Shown in pieces: positions 32,023-40,156 of a stretch of DNA of 42,868 nt. Within the stretch, counting starts at the first letter, position 1, and every line of letters begins with the position of its first letter. The DNA comes from an uncultured Clostridia bacterium (lineage in GTDB: Bacteria; Bacillota; Clostridia; Lachnospirales; CAG-274). Made by a program: the position numbers and the translations under genes. The notes under the pieces were generated by a model. It was not told the DNA's origin and did not search any database. It saw only the letters and a program-made list of their open reading frames with translations. The stretch is taken from positions 1 through 42,868 of the forward strand of contig CANQXR010000018.1 of assembly GCA_947627855.1 (NCBI GenBank), written 5' to 3'.

Positions 32023-32901
32023 TTATTTGGGATTTACATGAACCATACAGTGTTTTACAAGGGGAAACATAGTTTCTATTTTTTTATGGACGTTTTCGGC
32101 TATGGCGTGGGAGTCCGAAAGTCTGAGGTCTTTATCCGCCGATATTTCAATATCTACATATATTCTTGAACCGAAAAGGCGTGTTCTTATAAGATCAAGA
32201 CTTATTACGCCATCGGTTTCAACAACCGCCTTTTTCATAAGCTCGGTCGTTTCTCTGTCGCAGGATTTATCCACCATTTTATCTATGGAATCCTTGAAAA
32301 TATCTATTGCCGCCTTTATTATGAATGCGCATATTATAATGCCGGCAATGGGATCGAGTATAGGAAAGCCCATCATTGCGCCGCCTATGCCTATAAGACT
32401 GCCCACAGATGACAATGCATCGGAGCGGTGGTGCCATGCGTCCGCCATAACCGCCGCAGAGTTGATTTTTTTAGCCGTATGCGCCGAATATCTGTACATA
32501 AGCTCCTTTACGACAATTGAAACGAGAGCGGCAAAAAGTGCAGGAAATGTAGGAGCGGAAATATCTCCGCCACCGGATATCTTTGCCACCGCCGCAGCGC
32601 CTATGCCAAGTCCTGCCATAAAAAGAAACGCCGAGAGTATTACCGCCGCAACGCATTCAAGCCTTTCGTGACCGTACAGATGTTCCTTATCGGATTTTTC
32701 CGAGGCAAGGGCTATGCCTATTATAACTACAAATGTGCTGAATACGTCCGAAAGGGAATGAAGGGCGTCAGAAAGCATAGCCTGAGAATTACCCAGTATT
32801 CCCGCAATGAGTTTTATAACCGAAAGCGCAACATTGAGAACTATGCACACAAAGGAGGTTTTCATTGCTGTTTTCTTTTTTTCAGAATTATTATATGACA
32901 T
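32023..32901 (-). CDS. Cation diffusion facilitator family efflux transporter
   Basis: A 292-residue inner-membrane metal/proton antiporter. Six hydrophobic segments span about residues 15-210. The metal site is visible as DALHSLSDVFSTF (segment 2) and DAWHHRSDALSS (segment 5), with the family HxxxD pair in each. A cytoplasmic C-terminal domain ends with KHCMVHVNPK. HxxxD in both helices is common for Zn/Fe/Co-type CDF members; the ion is not certain. GGAAGG precedes ATG 32901; upstream codons in the open frame run into palindrome copy C. The promoter lies upstream of that palindrome, so the mRNA leader contains it. Confidence 0.9.
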   Translation of the reverse strand: MSYNNSEKKKTAMKTSFVCIVLNVALSVIKLIAGILGNSQAMLSDALHSLSDVFSTFVVIIGIALASEKSDKEHLYGHERLECVAAVILSAFLFMAGLGIGAAAVAKISGGGDISAPTFPALFAALVSIVVKELMYRYSAHTAKKINSAAVMADAWHHRSDALSSVGSLIGIGGAMMGFPILDPIAGIIICAFIIKAAIDIFKDSIDKMVDKSCDRETTELMKKAVVETDGVISLDLIRTRLFGSRIYVDIEISADKDLRLSDSHAIAENVHKKIETMFPLVKHCMVHVNPK

Positions 32902-32941
32902 ACTGATCCTTCCTTGAATATTAAGTATATGGGGTTCCGCA

Positions 32942-33071
32942 GGCACGCCGTTAAACCGTCCCTGACGGTTTAACGGCGTGCCCACGGGTCAGAGGGCGAG
33001 GGAGCTTGGGAGCGGAAAAACAGTGCCCGCAGGGCACTGTTTTTCCGCTCCCAAGCTCCCTCGCCCTCTGA
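32942..33071. repeat. Composite double palindrome, copy C
   Basis: Hairpin 1 (32942-32982) has perfect 19-bp arms around ACCGTC-CCT-GACGGT. Hairpin 2 (32989-33071) has perfect 40-bp arms around GCA with a G-rich 5' arm (CAGAGGGCGAGGGAGC and on). A CCCCGCAG tail follows, as in copy B. It lies between the cation efflux promoter and its start codon, within a 307-bp gap; the remaining sequence of that gap holds only the promoter. Confidence 0.9.
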
Positions 33072-33105
33072 GCAGCCCCGCAGGTTTATCGGTATTCCTT
33101 AGAAT

Positions 33106-33135
33106 ATTATATGCGCAATATACTGAGTTGGTCAA
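33106..33135 (-). promoter_or_regulatory. Promoter of the cation efflux gene
   Basis: On the minus strand TTGACC (33130-33135) and TATAAT (33106-33111) are 18 bp apart, about 205 bp before the start codon and upstream of palindrome copy C. Confidence 0.65.
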
Positions 33136-33208
33136 GAATAACATTGGTTGTCTTTGGATAATTATGACAGACCTTTATCAGAAGTCCTGTCCGAATGGTA
33201 TGCGGCAT

Positions 33209-34858
33209 TCAAAAAAGCTCGTCAAGAGCATCGGGGTTTATGAACTGTTCGGCATTTCTGACAGAGCCTTCCACGCAAAGTCTGCCGTAGCCGTACATTC
33301 TGTTGGGATAGCTTATTTCGCTGTCCCGTTCGGCGCCCATACGCAAGAAAGCCTTAAGCTTCTGTCCATACATAAAGGGGTCGTTCTTTTTGAGTATTCC
33401 CCATTCCATAAGCAGAGCGGAGGCCCCTGAAGCTATGGGGGCGGCTATGCTGGTTCCCGAATAAGCATCATAGCCCCCTCCGGCCCTTGTGGAGATTATA
33501 TTGACGCCCGGAGCAAGCAGGTCGGGTTTTATATCTCCCTTTGCGTTATAGCCTATGCCCGAAAAATCGGCTCTTGCATTTGTATTGGGATCATAAGCGC
33601 CTATGGAGAGGAGAGTCGGGGCAGTAGACGGCAGTGTGACCGTAATTTCTCTGTCGGAATCGGGAAAGTAAGTGTCCTCACCCACAAGCTCATTTACGGG
33701 AAGCCATATATTTATTCTGCCGTCTACTACATTCCTTCCGTATATCCTGAGTATCCATGTGCCCGCAGGCAGAGTGCTTGTTATGCTTCTTGCGAAGAAA
33801 AATATCTCCTGATCCGATGAATAAGGGGAGGGGCGTCCCACATCTATGCCAAAGCTTACGCCGGATATTTTTTCCCTGTAATAGCCGCCGTTATACTCTA
33901 TAATGCCTGTGGAAATGCCCTGCGGAAGTATAAGCTCAAAGTCCATTTTATCCACAAAATCCTTCCACAGAGATAAATACAGATAGCCCAGTTCATCGGC
34001 AACATTTATTTCTATATCCCGTGTTTCGCCATTTTCTATACGTCCGCCGAAGTGATGGCGCAGGTCGCCTTCGTTTCCTACGGCGGCAGTAATTACTGTG
34101 CGTCCGACGTCCGATATACTGTCAAGATATGCTTCAAAAAGGGAGCTTCCGCCATGAGAACCGTTGCTTGTTCCGTATGAAATATTTATTACAATAGGTC
34201 TGTCAAGCTCTACGGCTTTGTCGGTAAGATATTTTACGCCGCGCATAATGTCAACTGTCAGAATTGGTCTGTCGGGGCTGAGCTTTACAACTATGAATTC
34301 TCCCTCCGGAGCAACGCCTGTAAATCTGCCGTCACTGGCTCTGCCGTTTCCGCCCATAGCGCCGGCTATTGCCGTTCCGTGACCAAGCTCGTCAAGGGGG
34401 CTTAGCTCTCCTCTTCCCGTGTCTATACAGCTGTTTATGGCTTCATTGTCAAACTGTCTGCCGTTACAGAGAGAATCGGGAGCGCTGCTGTCAACGGAAA
34501 GATCCCATATATACAATATTCTGCTTTTTCCCTCATTGTCTATAAAATCGGGGTGTGTAAAATCTATCCCCGAATCTATTACGCCAAGAAGAATGCCATT
34601 TCCCGTAAGACCCTCCACACCTTCTCTTACCTCGGAAATGCAGCTTCCCTCAGAAGCACCCGTGAGCATAAGTTCCAGATTTCTCGGAAGTTCAACATAC
34701 TCGACCTGTTCATCGAAAGCAAGCTCTACCAGTCGTCCGTAGGGTATTACGATTATGCCATAGCCCTGTGAAAGATCCTCTCCCTTTGCATTGAATCTTT
34801 TCAGAATGTTTTCAAAATCACCGTTGTATTTGATTATAGCATCAATATAGTCGTCCAT
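33209..34858 (-). CDS. Csp-like S8 subtilisin-family serine protease
   Basis: A 549-residue subtilase resembling clostridial CspA/B germination proteases, which in Clostridium activate the cortex hydrolase SleC. An N-terminal prodomain-like region (about 1-85) precedes the catalytic domain. The triad is complete: Asp95 (GVIDSGIDF), His160 (LGHGTAIAG) and Ser470 (SGTSIAAPIASG). A jelly-roll-like insertion of about 130 residues (270-400) lies between the His and Ser parts, as in Csp proteins. No signal peptide is visible, also as in Csp. A germination role is inferred from family and from the nearby cortex/peptidoglycan genes; other Clostridia carry many S8 paralogues of unknown role. Confidence 0.82.
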   Translation of the reverse strand: MDDYIDAIIKYNGDFENILKRFNAKGEDLSQGYGIIVIPYGRLVELAFDEQVEYVELPRNLELMLTGASEGSCISEVREGVEGLTGNGILLGVIDSGIDFTHPDFIDNEGKSRILYIWDLSVDSSAPDSLCNGRQFDNEAINSCIDTGRGELSPLDELGHGTAIAGAMGGNGRASDGRFTGVAPEGEFIVVKLSPDRPILTVDIMRGVKYLTDKAVELDRPIVINISYGTSNGSHGGSSLFEAYLDSISDVGRTVITAAVGNEGDLRHHFGGRIENGETRDIEINVADELGYLYLSLWKDFVDKMDFELILPQGISTGIIEYNGGYYREKISGVSFGIDVGRPSPYSSDQEIFFFARSITSTLPAGTWILRIYGRNVVDGRINIWLPVNELVGEDTYFPDSDREITVTLPSTAPTLLSIGAYDPNTNARADFSGIGYNAKGDIKPDLLAPGVNIISTRAGGGYDAYSGTSIAAPIASGASALLMEWGILKKNDPFMYGQKLKAFLRMGAERDSEISYPNRMYGYGRLCVEGSVRNAEQFINPDALDELF

Positions 34859-34971
34859 GGAAAGCCTCTTTGCGTTTTTTATAATAATATTCAGATAACG
34901 AAAAAAATTTACTCAAACGCTCAGCCTCTAAGATAGGGATATGCTCTGTAAGGTTTGCGGCAAAAACGCAT

Positions 34972-35006
34972 AAAAAAGGACTGCCGCCCTATCAAAGACA
35001 GCAGTC
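34972..35006 (-). terminator. Terminator of the small amidase gene
   Basis: On the minus strand GACTGCTG pairs with CGGCAGTC (one G-T pair), followed by CCTTTTTT. It lies just after the 35017-35547 gene and before the protease gene. Confidence 0.7.
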
Positions 35007-35016
35007 TGTGACTTTA

Positions 35017-35547
35017 TTATGATGTGAACTGCACAATGCCGTTGAATATGCCTACGGCGCAGTTTTGTCTGAACTCAGATGTGGAAAGAAGATAAGCTTC
35101 GGAGGGGTTTGACAAAAAAGCAAGCTCCACAAGTATGGCGGGCATTTTTGTAAGCCTGAGCACGGCGAGGTTTCTGGCAAACGTGCCTATATTTCTGAGG
35201 TTTATCTGATTTACAAGGGCTGTGTTTACCGTTTCGGCAAAACGCTGGGCTGTTGTGCCCTCTCTGTAATAGAAGGTTTCCGTTCCTCCTATCGAAGGAT
35301 CCGGGTTTGAGTTGCAGTGTATGCTTACATAATAATCGGCTCCCCATGCGTTTGCCATATCCGCTCTGCCCTGAAGGCTTACGGCATTATTTGCCACACG
35401 GGAATATTCTATGTCATACCCTCTGCCTGCAAGCAGCTCTCCCAATCTCAGGGAAACATCAAGATTAACCTCGGCTTCGGCAACTCCGTTTACTCCTATT
35501 GCTCCGGGGTTGGAGCCGCCGTGTCCGGGATCTATAAAAATTTTCAT
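35017..35547 (-). CDS. N-acetylmuramoyl-L-alanine amidase (Amidase_3, single domain)
   Basis: A 176-residue stand-alone zinc amidase that removes stem peptides from MurNAc. Ligands and catalytic residues are visible: His9 (IDPGHGGSNPG), Glu24 (GVAEAEVNLDV), His77 (VSIHCNS) and the Glu of ILVELAFLSNP. No signal peptide or wall-binding domain is present. ATG 35547 follows AGGAGTGA by 7 bases; the earlier ATG (35571) lies before that ribosome site and is rejected. Size and context recall CwlD-type or phage-type amidases, but CwlD has an N-terminal signal, so a mother-cell or lysis-type role is only possible. Confidence 0.85.
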   Translation of the reverse strand: MKIFIDPGHGGSNPGAIGVNGVAEAEVNLDVSLRLGELLAGRGYDIEYSRVANNAVSLQGRADMANAWGADYYVSIHCNSNPDPSIGGTETFYYREGTTAQRFAETVNTALVNQINLRNIGTFARNLAVLRLTKMPAILVELAFLSNPSEAYLLSTSEFRQNCAVGIFNGIVQFTS

Positions 35548-35670
35548 TCCGCAATCACTCCTTTTTTTCATAATATTCTGATGATATCAAAAGAGTGAAA
35601 AAAACAGTGTCGGTAGTGTCAATTATTTTTAATGTGCCGAAGCGGAACAAAATGTGTAAAGAGGCAGTGT

Positions 35671-36477
35671 TTATACATATTCCACCTTATATAGCTTTGC
35701 CATGGTCTGGAGCTTGCTGCTGAAATCCCTCAGTTCGTCAAGGCTGCCATTCTGATATATTTCAAGAAATCTGCGGTTAAAGCTTGTCACCTGCTCCATT
35801 TTGGCTATGTAGTGAAGATTGTGCAGATTTTTGACAATTTCGTCCACAAGATTATTTTTTGTTTCGGAAATGAGCTTTGCCTCTATTATATCATCTCTTA
35901 TCGTTGCCATTTCCTTATCAAGCTGAAAGGCAGCATCAGCGCAGTTTCTCAGCCTTTCCTTAAGCTCTTCCGGAAGGTTTCCGCTGTATTTATATCTGAG
36001 TGAATGCTCTATGCTTGCCCAGAAATTCATAGCCATTGTTCTTATCTGTATTTCGCACATTACTTCTTTTGGACCGTCTATGGTAACCATTTTGTATTTT
36101 ATCGTCATATGATAGCTTCTGTATCCGCTTGCCTTGGTATTTGAGATATAGTCCTCTTCCTGCATAACCTTAAGGTCAAGCCCATCTCTGAATCTCATAA
36201 TATTTACGACTCTTTCGATATCCTCCACAAACCGGCATATTATTCTTATTCCTGCAATATCCTCAAGCTCGTCAAATATTTTTGTCGGCTCTATACCTCT
36301 TTTATTTGCCTTGTCAAGTATACTGGCTATGGATTTTACACGTCCGTGGACTTCCTCCAGAGGAGGTACGAGCTTAAGCGCTTCATATTCCCTTTTCATA
36401 TTGTTTATTTTGACAACAAGCTCATCAACGGCTTGTCTGTATGGCAAAAGCCTTTCTTCCCAGTTAATAAGCTCCAT
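35671..36477 (-). CDS. Small alarmone synthetase ((p)ppGpp synthetase, RelA/SpoT domain)
   Basis: A 268-residue single-domain GTP pyrophosphokinase of the RelQ/RelP (YjbM/YwaC) class, which transfers pyrophosphate from ATP to GDP/GTP. Synthetase motifs are present: LEDIAGIRIICRF, NTKASGYRSYHMTIKY and EIQIRTMAMNFWASIEH. There is no HD hydrolase, TGS or ACT domain. Helical sequence before and after the domain fits the tetramerising helices. The start at 36477 has GGAAGG 8 bases upstream; the longer frame to 36516 would overlap the peptidase gene. It lies 25 bases after the M23 peptidase gene. Confidence 0.92.
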   Translation of the reverse strand: MELINWEERLLPYRQAVDELVVKINNMKREYEALKLVPPLEEVHGRVKSIASILDKANKRGIEPTKIFDELEDIAGIRIICRFVEDIERVVNIMRFRDGLDLKVMQEEDYISNTKASGYRSYHMTIKYKMVTIDGPKEVMCEIQIRTMAMNFWASIEHSLRYKYSGNLPEELKERLRNCADAAFQLDKEMATIRDDIIEAKLISETKNNLVDEIVKNLHNLHYIAKMEQVTSFNRRFLEIYQNGSLDELRDFSSKLQTMAKLYKVEYV

Positions 36478-36502
36478 AAAACCATTCCTTCCTCTGTATG
36501 AT

Positions 36503-37120
36503 TCATTTGCCTTCAAGTCTTTTCAGATAAGCATAGGGATTGACCCAAAGCTCGCCTTTGTCATCGGTCTGCTTTGGAGATATGCCTATGTGGAGATGTA
36601 CGGGAAACCTGCCCTTTGTTCCCACTGTCCTGCCGTAGCCGCTGTCGCCCATATATCCCAAGAAATCTCCTGCCGACACGTCCGAACCTTCCTGTATGTC
36701 ATCTGCAAAGGTATCAAGATGGGCATAATAGTAGTAAATATTATTTTTGCTTCTTATGCCTATTCTGTAACCGCCTTTTTCGTTCCAACCCTTTTTTTCA
36801 ACTACCCCGTCTGTCATGGAAAGAACCTCTATCCTTCCACGGATATTCAGATTGTCCATAATATCCGTGCCCATATGACTTCTGTTTCCGCCGTATGTCC
36901 TTGGCTCACCGAATGTATCATAATATGAGTATTCTCCGCAGTATTTTTCGTCTATGGGGAAGCTTTTCAAATCCTCCGTAATTTTATGGGAGTAGTATAA
37001 AGGCGCGGCGCTTTTCAGGCATTTGCCTGTACAAAAAAATGCGCCCATGATTAAAACCGCCATGAGCAAAACAAACAACCACAATCTATCATACAAAAGC
37101 CTGAGCATACTGTTCATCAT
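36503..37120 (-). CDS. Membrane-anchored M23 family peptidase
   Basis: A 205-residue LytM-type zinc endopeptidase. An N-terminal membrane segment (about 12-32, LWLFVLLMAVLIMGAFF) places the enzyme outside. Zinc residues are seen in RSHMGTDIM (HxxxD) and VHLHIGI (HxH), so it is likely active. The fold is otherwise minimal (about 140 residues). Sporulation M23 proteins such as SpoIIQ are similar in layout, but SpoIIQ lacks or retains zinc residues depending on species, so this is not assigned. A good ribosome site is not obvious before the ATG-ATG start at 37120. Confidence 0.82.
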   Translation of the reverse strand: MMNSMLRLLYDRLWLFVLLMAVLIMGAFFCTGKCLKSAAPLYYSHKITEDLKSFPIDEKYCGEYSYYDTFGEPRTYGGNRSHMGTDIMDNLNIRGRIEVLSMTDGVVEKKGWNEKGGYRIGIRSKNNIYYYYAHLDTFADDIQEGSDVSAGDFLGYMGDSGYGRTVGTKGRFPVHLHIGISPKQTDDKGELWVNPYAYLKRLEGK

Positions 37121-37305
37121 TCCATTACGCTATTAAAAAATTATATTCCCGAACAGCAAAAATTATTCAGCCACATGGCAATTTCTTTATATCACTATAA
37201 AGATTATATAACACATTATACAAAAAATAAAGTGTTTTATTGATTTTTTTATTAAATCTTAATAATTTTTTAAAAACAATTGTCATATTCTGACCACGTT
37301 CCACA
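37121..37305. other. AT-rich intergenic sequence upstream of the M23 gene
   Basis: Together with copy D and the serA terminator this makes a 417-bp gap. It presumably holds the M23 gene promoter, but I could not pick a convincing -35/-10 pair, and I see no other feature. Confidence 0.4.
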
Positions 37306-37433
37306 ACCTCGCCGACAAACCGCCCATGGCGGTTTGTCGGCGAGGTCGCGGGGGAGGGAGGGGAGGGCGGAGAAACGAAGGGGCGGACAAGTCCGCCCCT
37401 TCGTTTCTCCGCCCTCCCCCTCCCTCCCCCGCG
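37306..37433. repeat. Composite double palindrome, copy D
   Basis: Hairpin 1 (37306-37346) has perfect 19-bp arms around ACCGCC-CAT-GGCGGT. Hairpin 2 (37347-37433) has arms of about 42 bp with a single one-base bulge (a run of four Gs facing five Cs). Its 5' arm begins CGCGGGGGAGGGAGGGGAGG, a textbook four-run G-quadruplex pattern. It lies between serA and the M23 peptidase gene, both on the minus strand. Confidence 0.9.
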
Positions 37434-37463
37434 GCCGAATGGCAGAATATAACATAAAACTAT

Positions 37464-37495
37464 AAAAACCCCTGTTTCCGAATACGGAACAGGGG
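37464..37495 (-). terminator. Terminator of serC-serA
   Basis: CCCCTGTTCCG / CGGAAACAGGGG stem (one-base bulge) around a 4-base loop, followed on the minus strand by TTTTT, about 40 bases after the serA stop. Confidence 0.8.
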
Positions 37496-37537
37496 TCATA
37501 TGAAAATCCTTATTCTCTCAAGGGAGAGTGTTCATAT

Positions 37538-38689
37538 TTATAAAATTCCTGCAATACGTGTTTTTATAACGCCGGCTACCTTTCTTGTGTTTTCGGCAGC
37601 ACGTTCTGCATCTCCGTCAACAACAAACAGGGCATAGCCAAAATCCCCTCTTGTCTTGTATTTGGAGCTTATTATATGCGCAGCCTCGCCTACCGCAGTA
37701 GTGATGGCTTCGATTTTAGCCTTATTGGTAAATACGCATACTCTGGGAAGCTTGTCGTCTGTTGGGTCGATCTTAACTCTGGGATAATTTACCGAGTTTA
37801 CTATATTTCCGTTTTCAAGGTAATTCATCATTTCCTCGGCTGCCATAACAGCGCAGTTATCTTCAGCTTCGGGAGTAGATGCGCCGAGATGGGGCAGTGT
37901 AATTACATTTTCAACGCCTACAACCTCTTCATTGGGGAAGTCGGTTACATAACAGCCTACACGTCCATCGGCAAGAGCAGCCTTGACAGCCTTATTGTCA
38001 ACAAGCTCACCTCTGGCAAGGTTTATTATTCTTACGCCTTCCTTTACCTTTGCAAATTCTTCTTCGCCAAGCATACCCTTTGTTGAGGGCAGATAAGGAA
38101 CATGAATGGTTATATAATCAGATGTTCTTATAAGCTCGTCAAGGGTCGCTCTCTTAACGTCCTTATCCACAAGCCAAGCCGACTTAACGGAAAGATATGG
38201 GTCATAGCCCATAACCTCCATGCCAAGAGCCTCAGCGGCATTAGCCACAAGCACGCCAATTGCGCCAAGTCCTATAACGCCTATCTTTTTGCCGTACAGT
38301 TCGGGACCGCCAAAGCGTGCCTTGCCCTTTTCCACCTTTGAAGCGACATCACCGTCAAGAGTCTGTGCCCAGTTATAGCCGTCGATTACCTTTCTTGATG
38401 ATATAAGCAAGGCTGTAAGCACAAGTTCCTTAACGGCATTTGCATTTGCTCCGGGGGTGTTGAAAACAACGACTCCGTTTTCCGTACATCTGTCAAGGGG
38501 TATATTATTTACGCCTGCGCCGCAGCGTGCAACGGCAAGAAGAGATTCGGGAAGCTCCATATCGTGCATTTTAAAGCTTCTGAGCAATATGCCGTCAGGA
38601 TTTTTTTCGCTGTCGCTGTGTGTATAATTCTCGGTTAAGGTATTCAGTCCTTTTTCGGAAATCTTGTTTAAGGTTAATATTTTATACAT
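37538..38689 (-). CDS. serA: D-3-phosphoglycerate dehydrogenase
   Basis: The first enzyme of serine synthesis (3-phosphoglycerate to 3-phosphohydroxypyruvate, NAD-dependent), 383 residues. The split catalytic domain surrounds a Rossmann fold with IGVIGLGAIGVLVANAA and the acidic YDPY end of strand two. Catalytic residues are visible as Arg in NLARGELVD and His in LPHLGASTPEAE. A short C-terminal domain (about 315-383), ending in KTRIAGIL, is ACT-like in length, making this the short form without the long intervening domain. It follows serC by 12 bases and ends at its own terminator. Confidence 0.93.
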   Translation of the reverse strand: MYKILTLNKISEKGLNTLTENYTHSDSEKNPDGILLRSFKMHDMELPESLLAVARCGAGVNNIPLDRCTENGVVVFNTPGANANAVKELVLTALLISSRKVIDGYNWAQTLDGDVASKVEKGKARFGGPELYGKKIGVIGLGAIGVLVANAAEALGMEVMGYDPYLSVKSAWLVDKDVKRATLDELIRTSDYITIHVPYLPSTKGMLGEEEFAKVKEGVRIINLARGELVDNKAVKAALADGRVGCYVTDFPNEEVVGVENVITLPHLGASTPEAEDNCAVMAAEEMMNYLENGNIVNSVNYPRVKIDPTDDKLPRVCVFTNKAKIEAITTAVGEAAHIISSKYKTRGDFGYALFVVDGDAERAAENTRKVAGVIKTRIAGIL

Positions 38690-38701
38690 TTTATCCTCCG
38701 A

Positions 38702-39790
38702 TTATTTGTTCTTTACTTCAAAATCCTTCATAAAATCTATAAGGGCATTAACTCCCTCTATGGGCATTGCGTTATATATACTTGCCCTCATTCCGCCTAC
38801 TGTTCTGTGACCCTTGAGGTTTACAAGTCCGGCGGCTGTTGCTTCCTTCACAAACTTAGCCTCCAGATCCTTATCGCCGGATTCCGTTACGAAAGGCACA
38901 TTCATAAGCGAACGGTCTTTGGGAACGACTGTACCGTTGAACATTGTGGAGTTATCAAGATAGTCATAGAGCAGACCGGCTTTTTCTTCGTTGTATTTCT
39001 GCATTTCCTTAACGCCGCCGATGCCCTTGAGCCATTCAAAGACAAGCTTTGCTATGTAAATTGAATAGCAGGGAGGTGTATTGTAAAGAGAACCGTTATC
39101 CGCATGGATCTTATAATCAAGCATTGTGGGTGTGATGGGCTGAGCCTTGCCAAGAAGATCTTCCCTTGCTATAACTATTGTAACGCCTGCGGGACCCACG
39201 TTTTTCTGTGCTCCGGCAAAAATAAGTCCGTATTTTGATACATCGACTACCTCTGACATTATGCAGGACGAAAGATCCGCTACAAGAGGAACGCTGCCCG
39301 TATCGGGAAGTTTGGTGTAACGTGTGCCGTAAATTGTATTGTTCTGACAGATATAGAAATAATCGGCGTCAGGGGTAAACTTGCTCTTATCAAGGTCGGG
39401 TATATATGAAAAAACCTTATCCTCTGATGAGGCAACGATATTTACTTCGCCGTATTTCTCAGCCTCTGCCGCAGCCTTTTTAGCCCACTGACCTGTTTTT
39501 ACATAGTCGGCCTTTTTTGAGCCGTTTAAAAGGTTCAGAGCAACCATTGCAAACTGAGTTGAGCCGCCGCCCTGCAAAAACATAACCTTATAGTTGTCGG
39601 GTATGTCCATAAGCTCTCTGATAAGCTTTTCAGCGTCCTTGATTATGTCGTCATATGCCTTTGAGCGATGGCTCATCTCCATAACAGACATACCTGTGTC
39701 GCCATAGCATATCATTTCCTTCTGAGCCTTTTCAAGAACAGGCAAAGGCAGCATAGACGGTCCTGCTGAAAAATTATAAACTCTTTTCAT
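38702..39790 (-). CDS. serC: Phosphoserine aminotransferase
   Basis: The second enzyme of serine synthesis, a class V PLP aminotransferase that makes phosphoserine with glutamate as donor, 362 residues. Family signs are the N-terminal [23 protein letters not shown] (cofactor phosphate), [10 protein letters not shown], and the PLP lysine (about residue 200) in [15 protein letters not shown] 39790 follows GGGAGG by 11 bases; the open frame upstream to 39868 runs back into the promoter and is rejected. It is first in the serC-serA operon. Confidence 0.95.
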   Translation of the reverse strand: MKRVYNFSAGPSMLPLPVLEKAQKEMICYGDTGMSVMEMSHRSKAYDDIIKDAEKLIRELMDIPDNYKVMFLQGGGSTQFAMVALNLLNGSKKADYVKTGQWAKKAAAEAEKYGEVNIVASSEDKVFSYIPDLDKSKFTPDADYFYICQNNTIYGTRYTKLPDTGSVPLVADLSSCIMSEVVDVSKYGLIFAGAQKNVGPAGVTIVIAREDLLGKAQPITPTMLDYKIHADNGSLYNTPPCYSIYIAKLVFEWLKGIGGVKEMQKYNEEKAGLLYDYLDNSTMFNGTVVPKDRSLMNVPFVTESGDKDLEAKFVKEATAAGLVNLKGHRTVGGMRASIYNAMPIEGVNALIDFMKDFEVKNK

Positions 39791-39839
39791 AGTATTATAT
39801 CCTCCCAAATATAACTTCGTATATAAAAATAATGACTTT

Positions 39840-39868
39840 ATTATACTACATTCATTAAATTCAGTCAA
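39840..39868 (-). promoter_or_regulatory. Promoter of serC-serA
   Basis: On the minus strand TTGACT (39863-39868) and TATAAT (39840-39845) are 17 bp apart, about 50 bp before the serC start. No T-box or other leader fits in that space. Confidence 0.75.
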
Positions 39869-39900
39869 ACAAAATATTGCATAGATATTTTTCTTAAAGG

Positions 39901-39929
39901 TTGACTTTTTTAGGCATAAATTATATAAT
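39901..39929 (+). promoter_or_regulatory. Promoter of the DUF4250-EamA-HAD-nitrilase operon
   Basis: TTGACT (39901-39906) and TATAAT (39924-39929) are 17 bp apart, about 55 bp before the DUF4250 start and divergent from the serC promoter. Confidence 0.75.
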
Positions 39930-39982
39930 AAATAGGCTGTTTAATCATATTTTTACAAAAAATCCGAAGGAGATGGAGATAT

Positions 39983-40156
39983 ATGCTTCCGACAGACCCG
40001 TTTATGCTTTTAAGCTATATAAACACAAAGCTGAGAGATGAGTATTCTTCTCTTGACAGACTTGCGTATGATATGGACGAGGATAAGGCTGAAATAATCA
40101 GAAGGCTTAAAGGCATAGGCTATGAATATGACGAAAGGAAGAACAGATTTTTATGA
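39983..40156 (+). CDS. DUF4250 small protein
   Basis: A 57-residue protein: MLPTDPFMLLSYINTKLRDE, then a LDRLAYDMDEDKAEIIRRL helix and GIGYEYDERKNRF. This fits the DUF4250 family, which is usually 55-60 residues and starts MLPxDPxMLLSxxNTKLRD. The pattern looks like a small winged or three-helix fold, and no function is known. AAGGAGATGGAG precedes ATG 39983 by 4-10 bases. Its TGA overlaps the next gene's ATG (ATGA), so it is coupled to the EamA transporter. Confidence 0.85.
   Translation: MLPTDPFMLLSYINTKLRDEYSSLDRLAYDMDEDKAEIIRRLKGIGYEYDERKNRFL

Noticed and set aside
37167..37499. Open frames of 61-110 residues across palindrome copy D and the serA terminator
   Set aside because: Same artefact of stop-free GC-rich repeats; no ribosome site and low-complexity Arg/Gly/Pro product.
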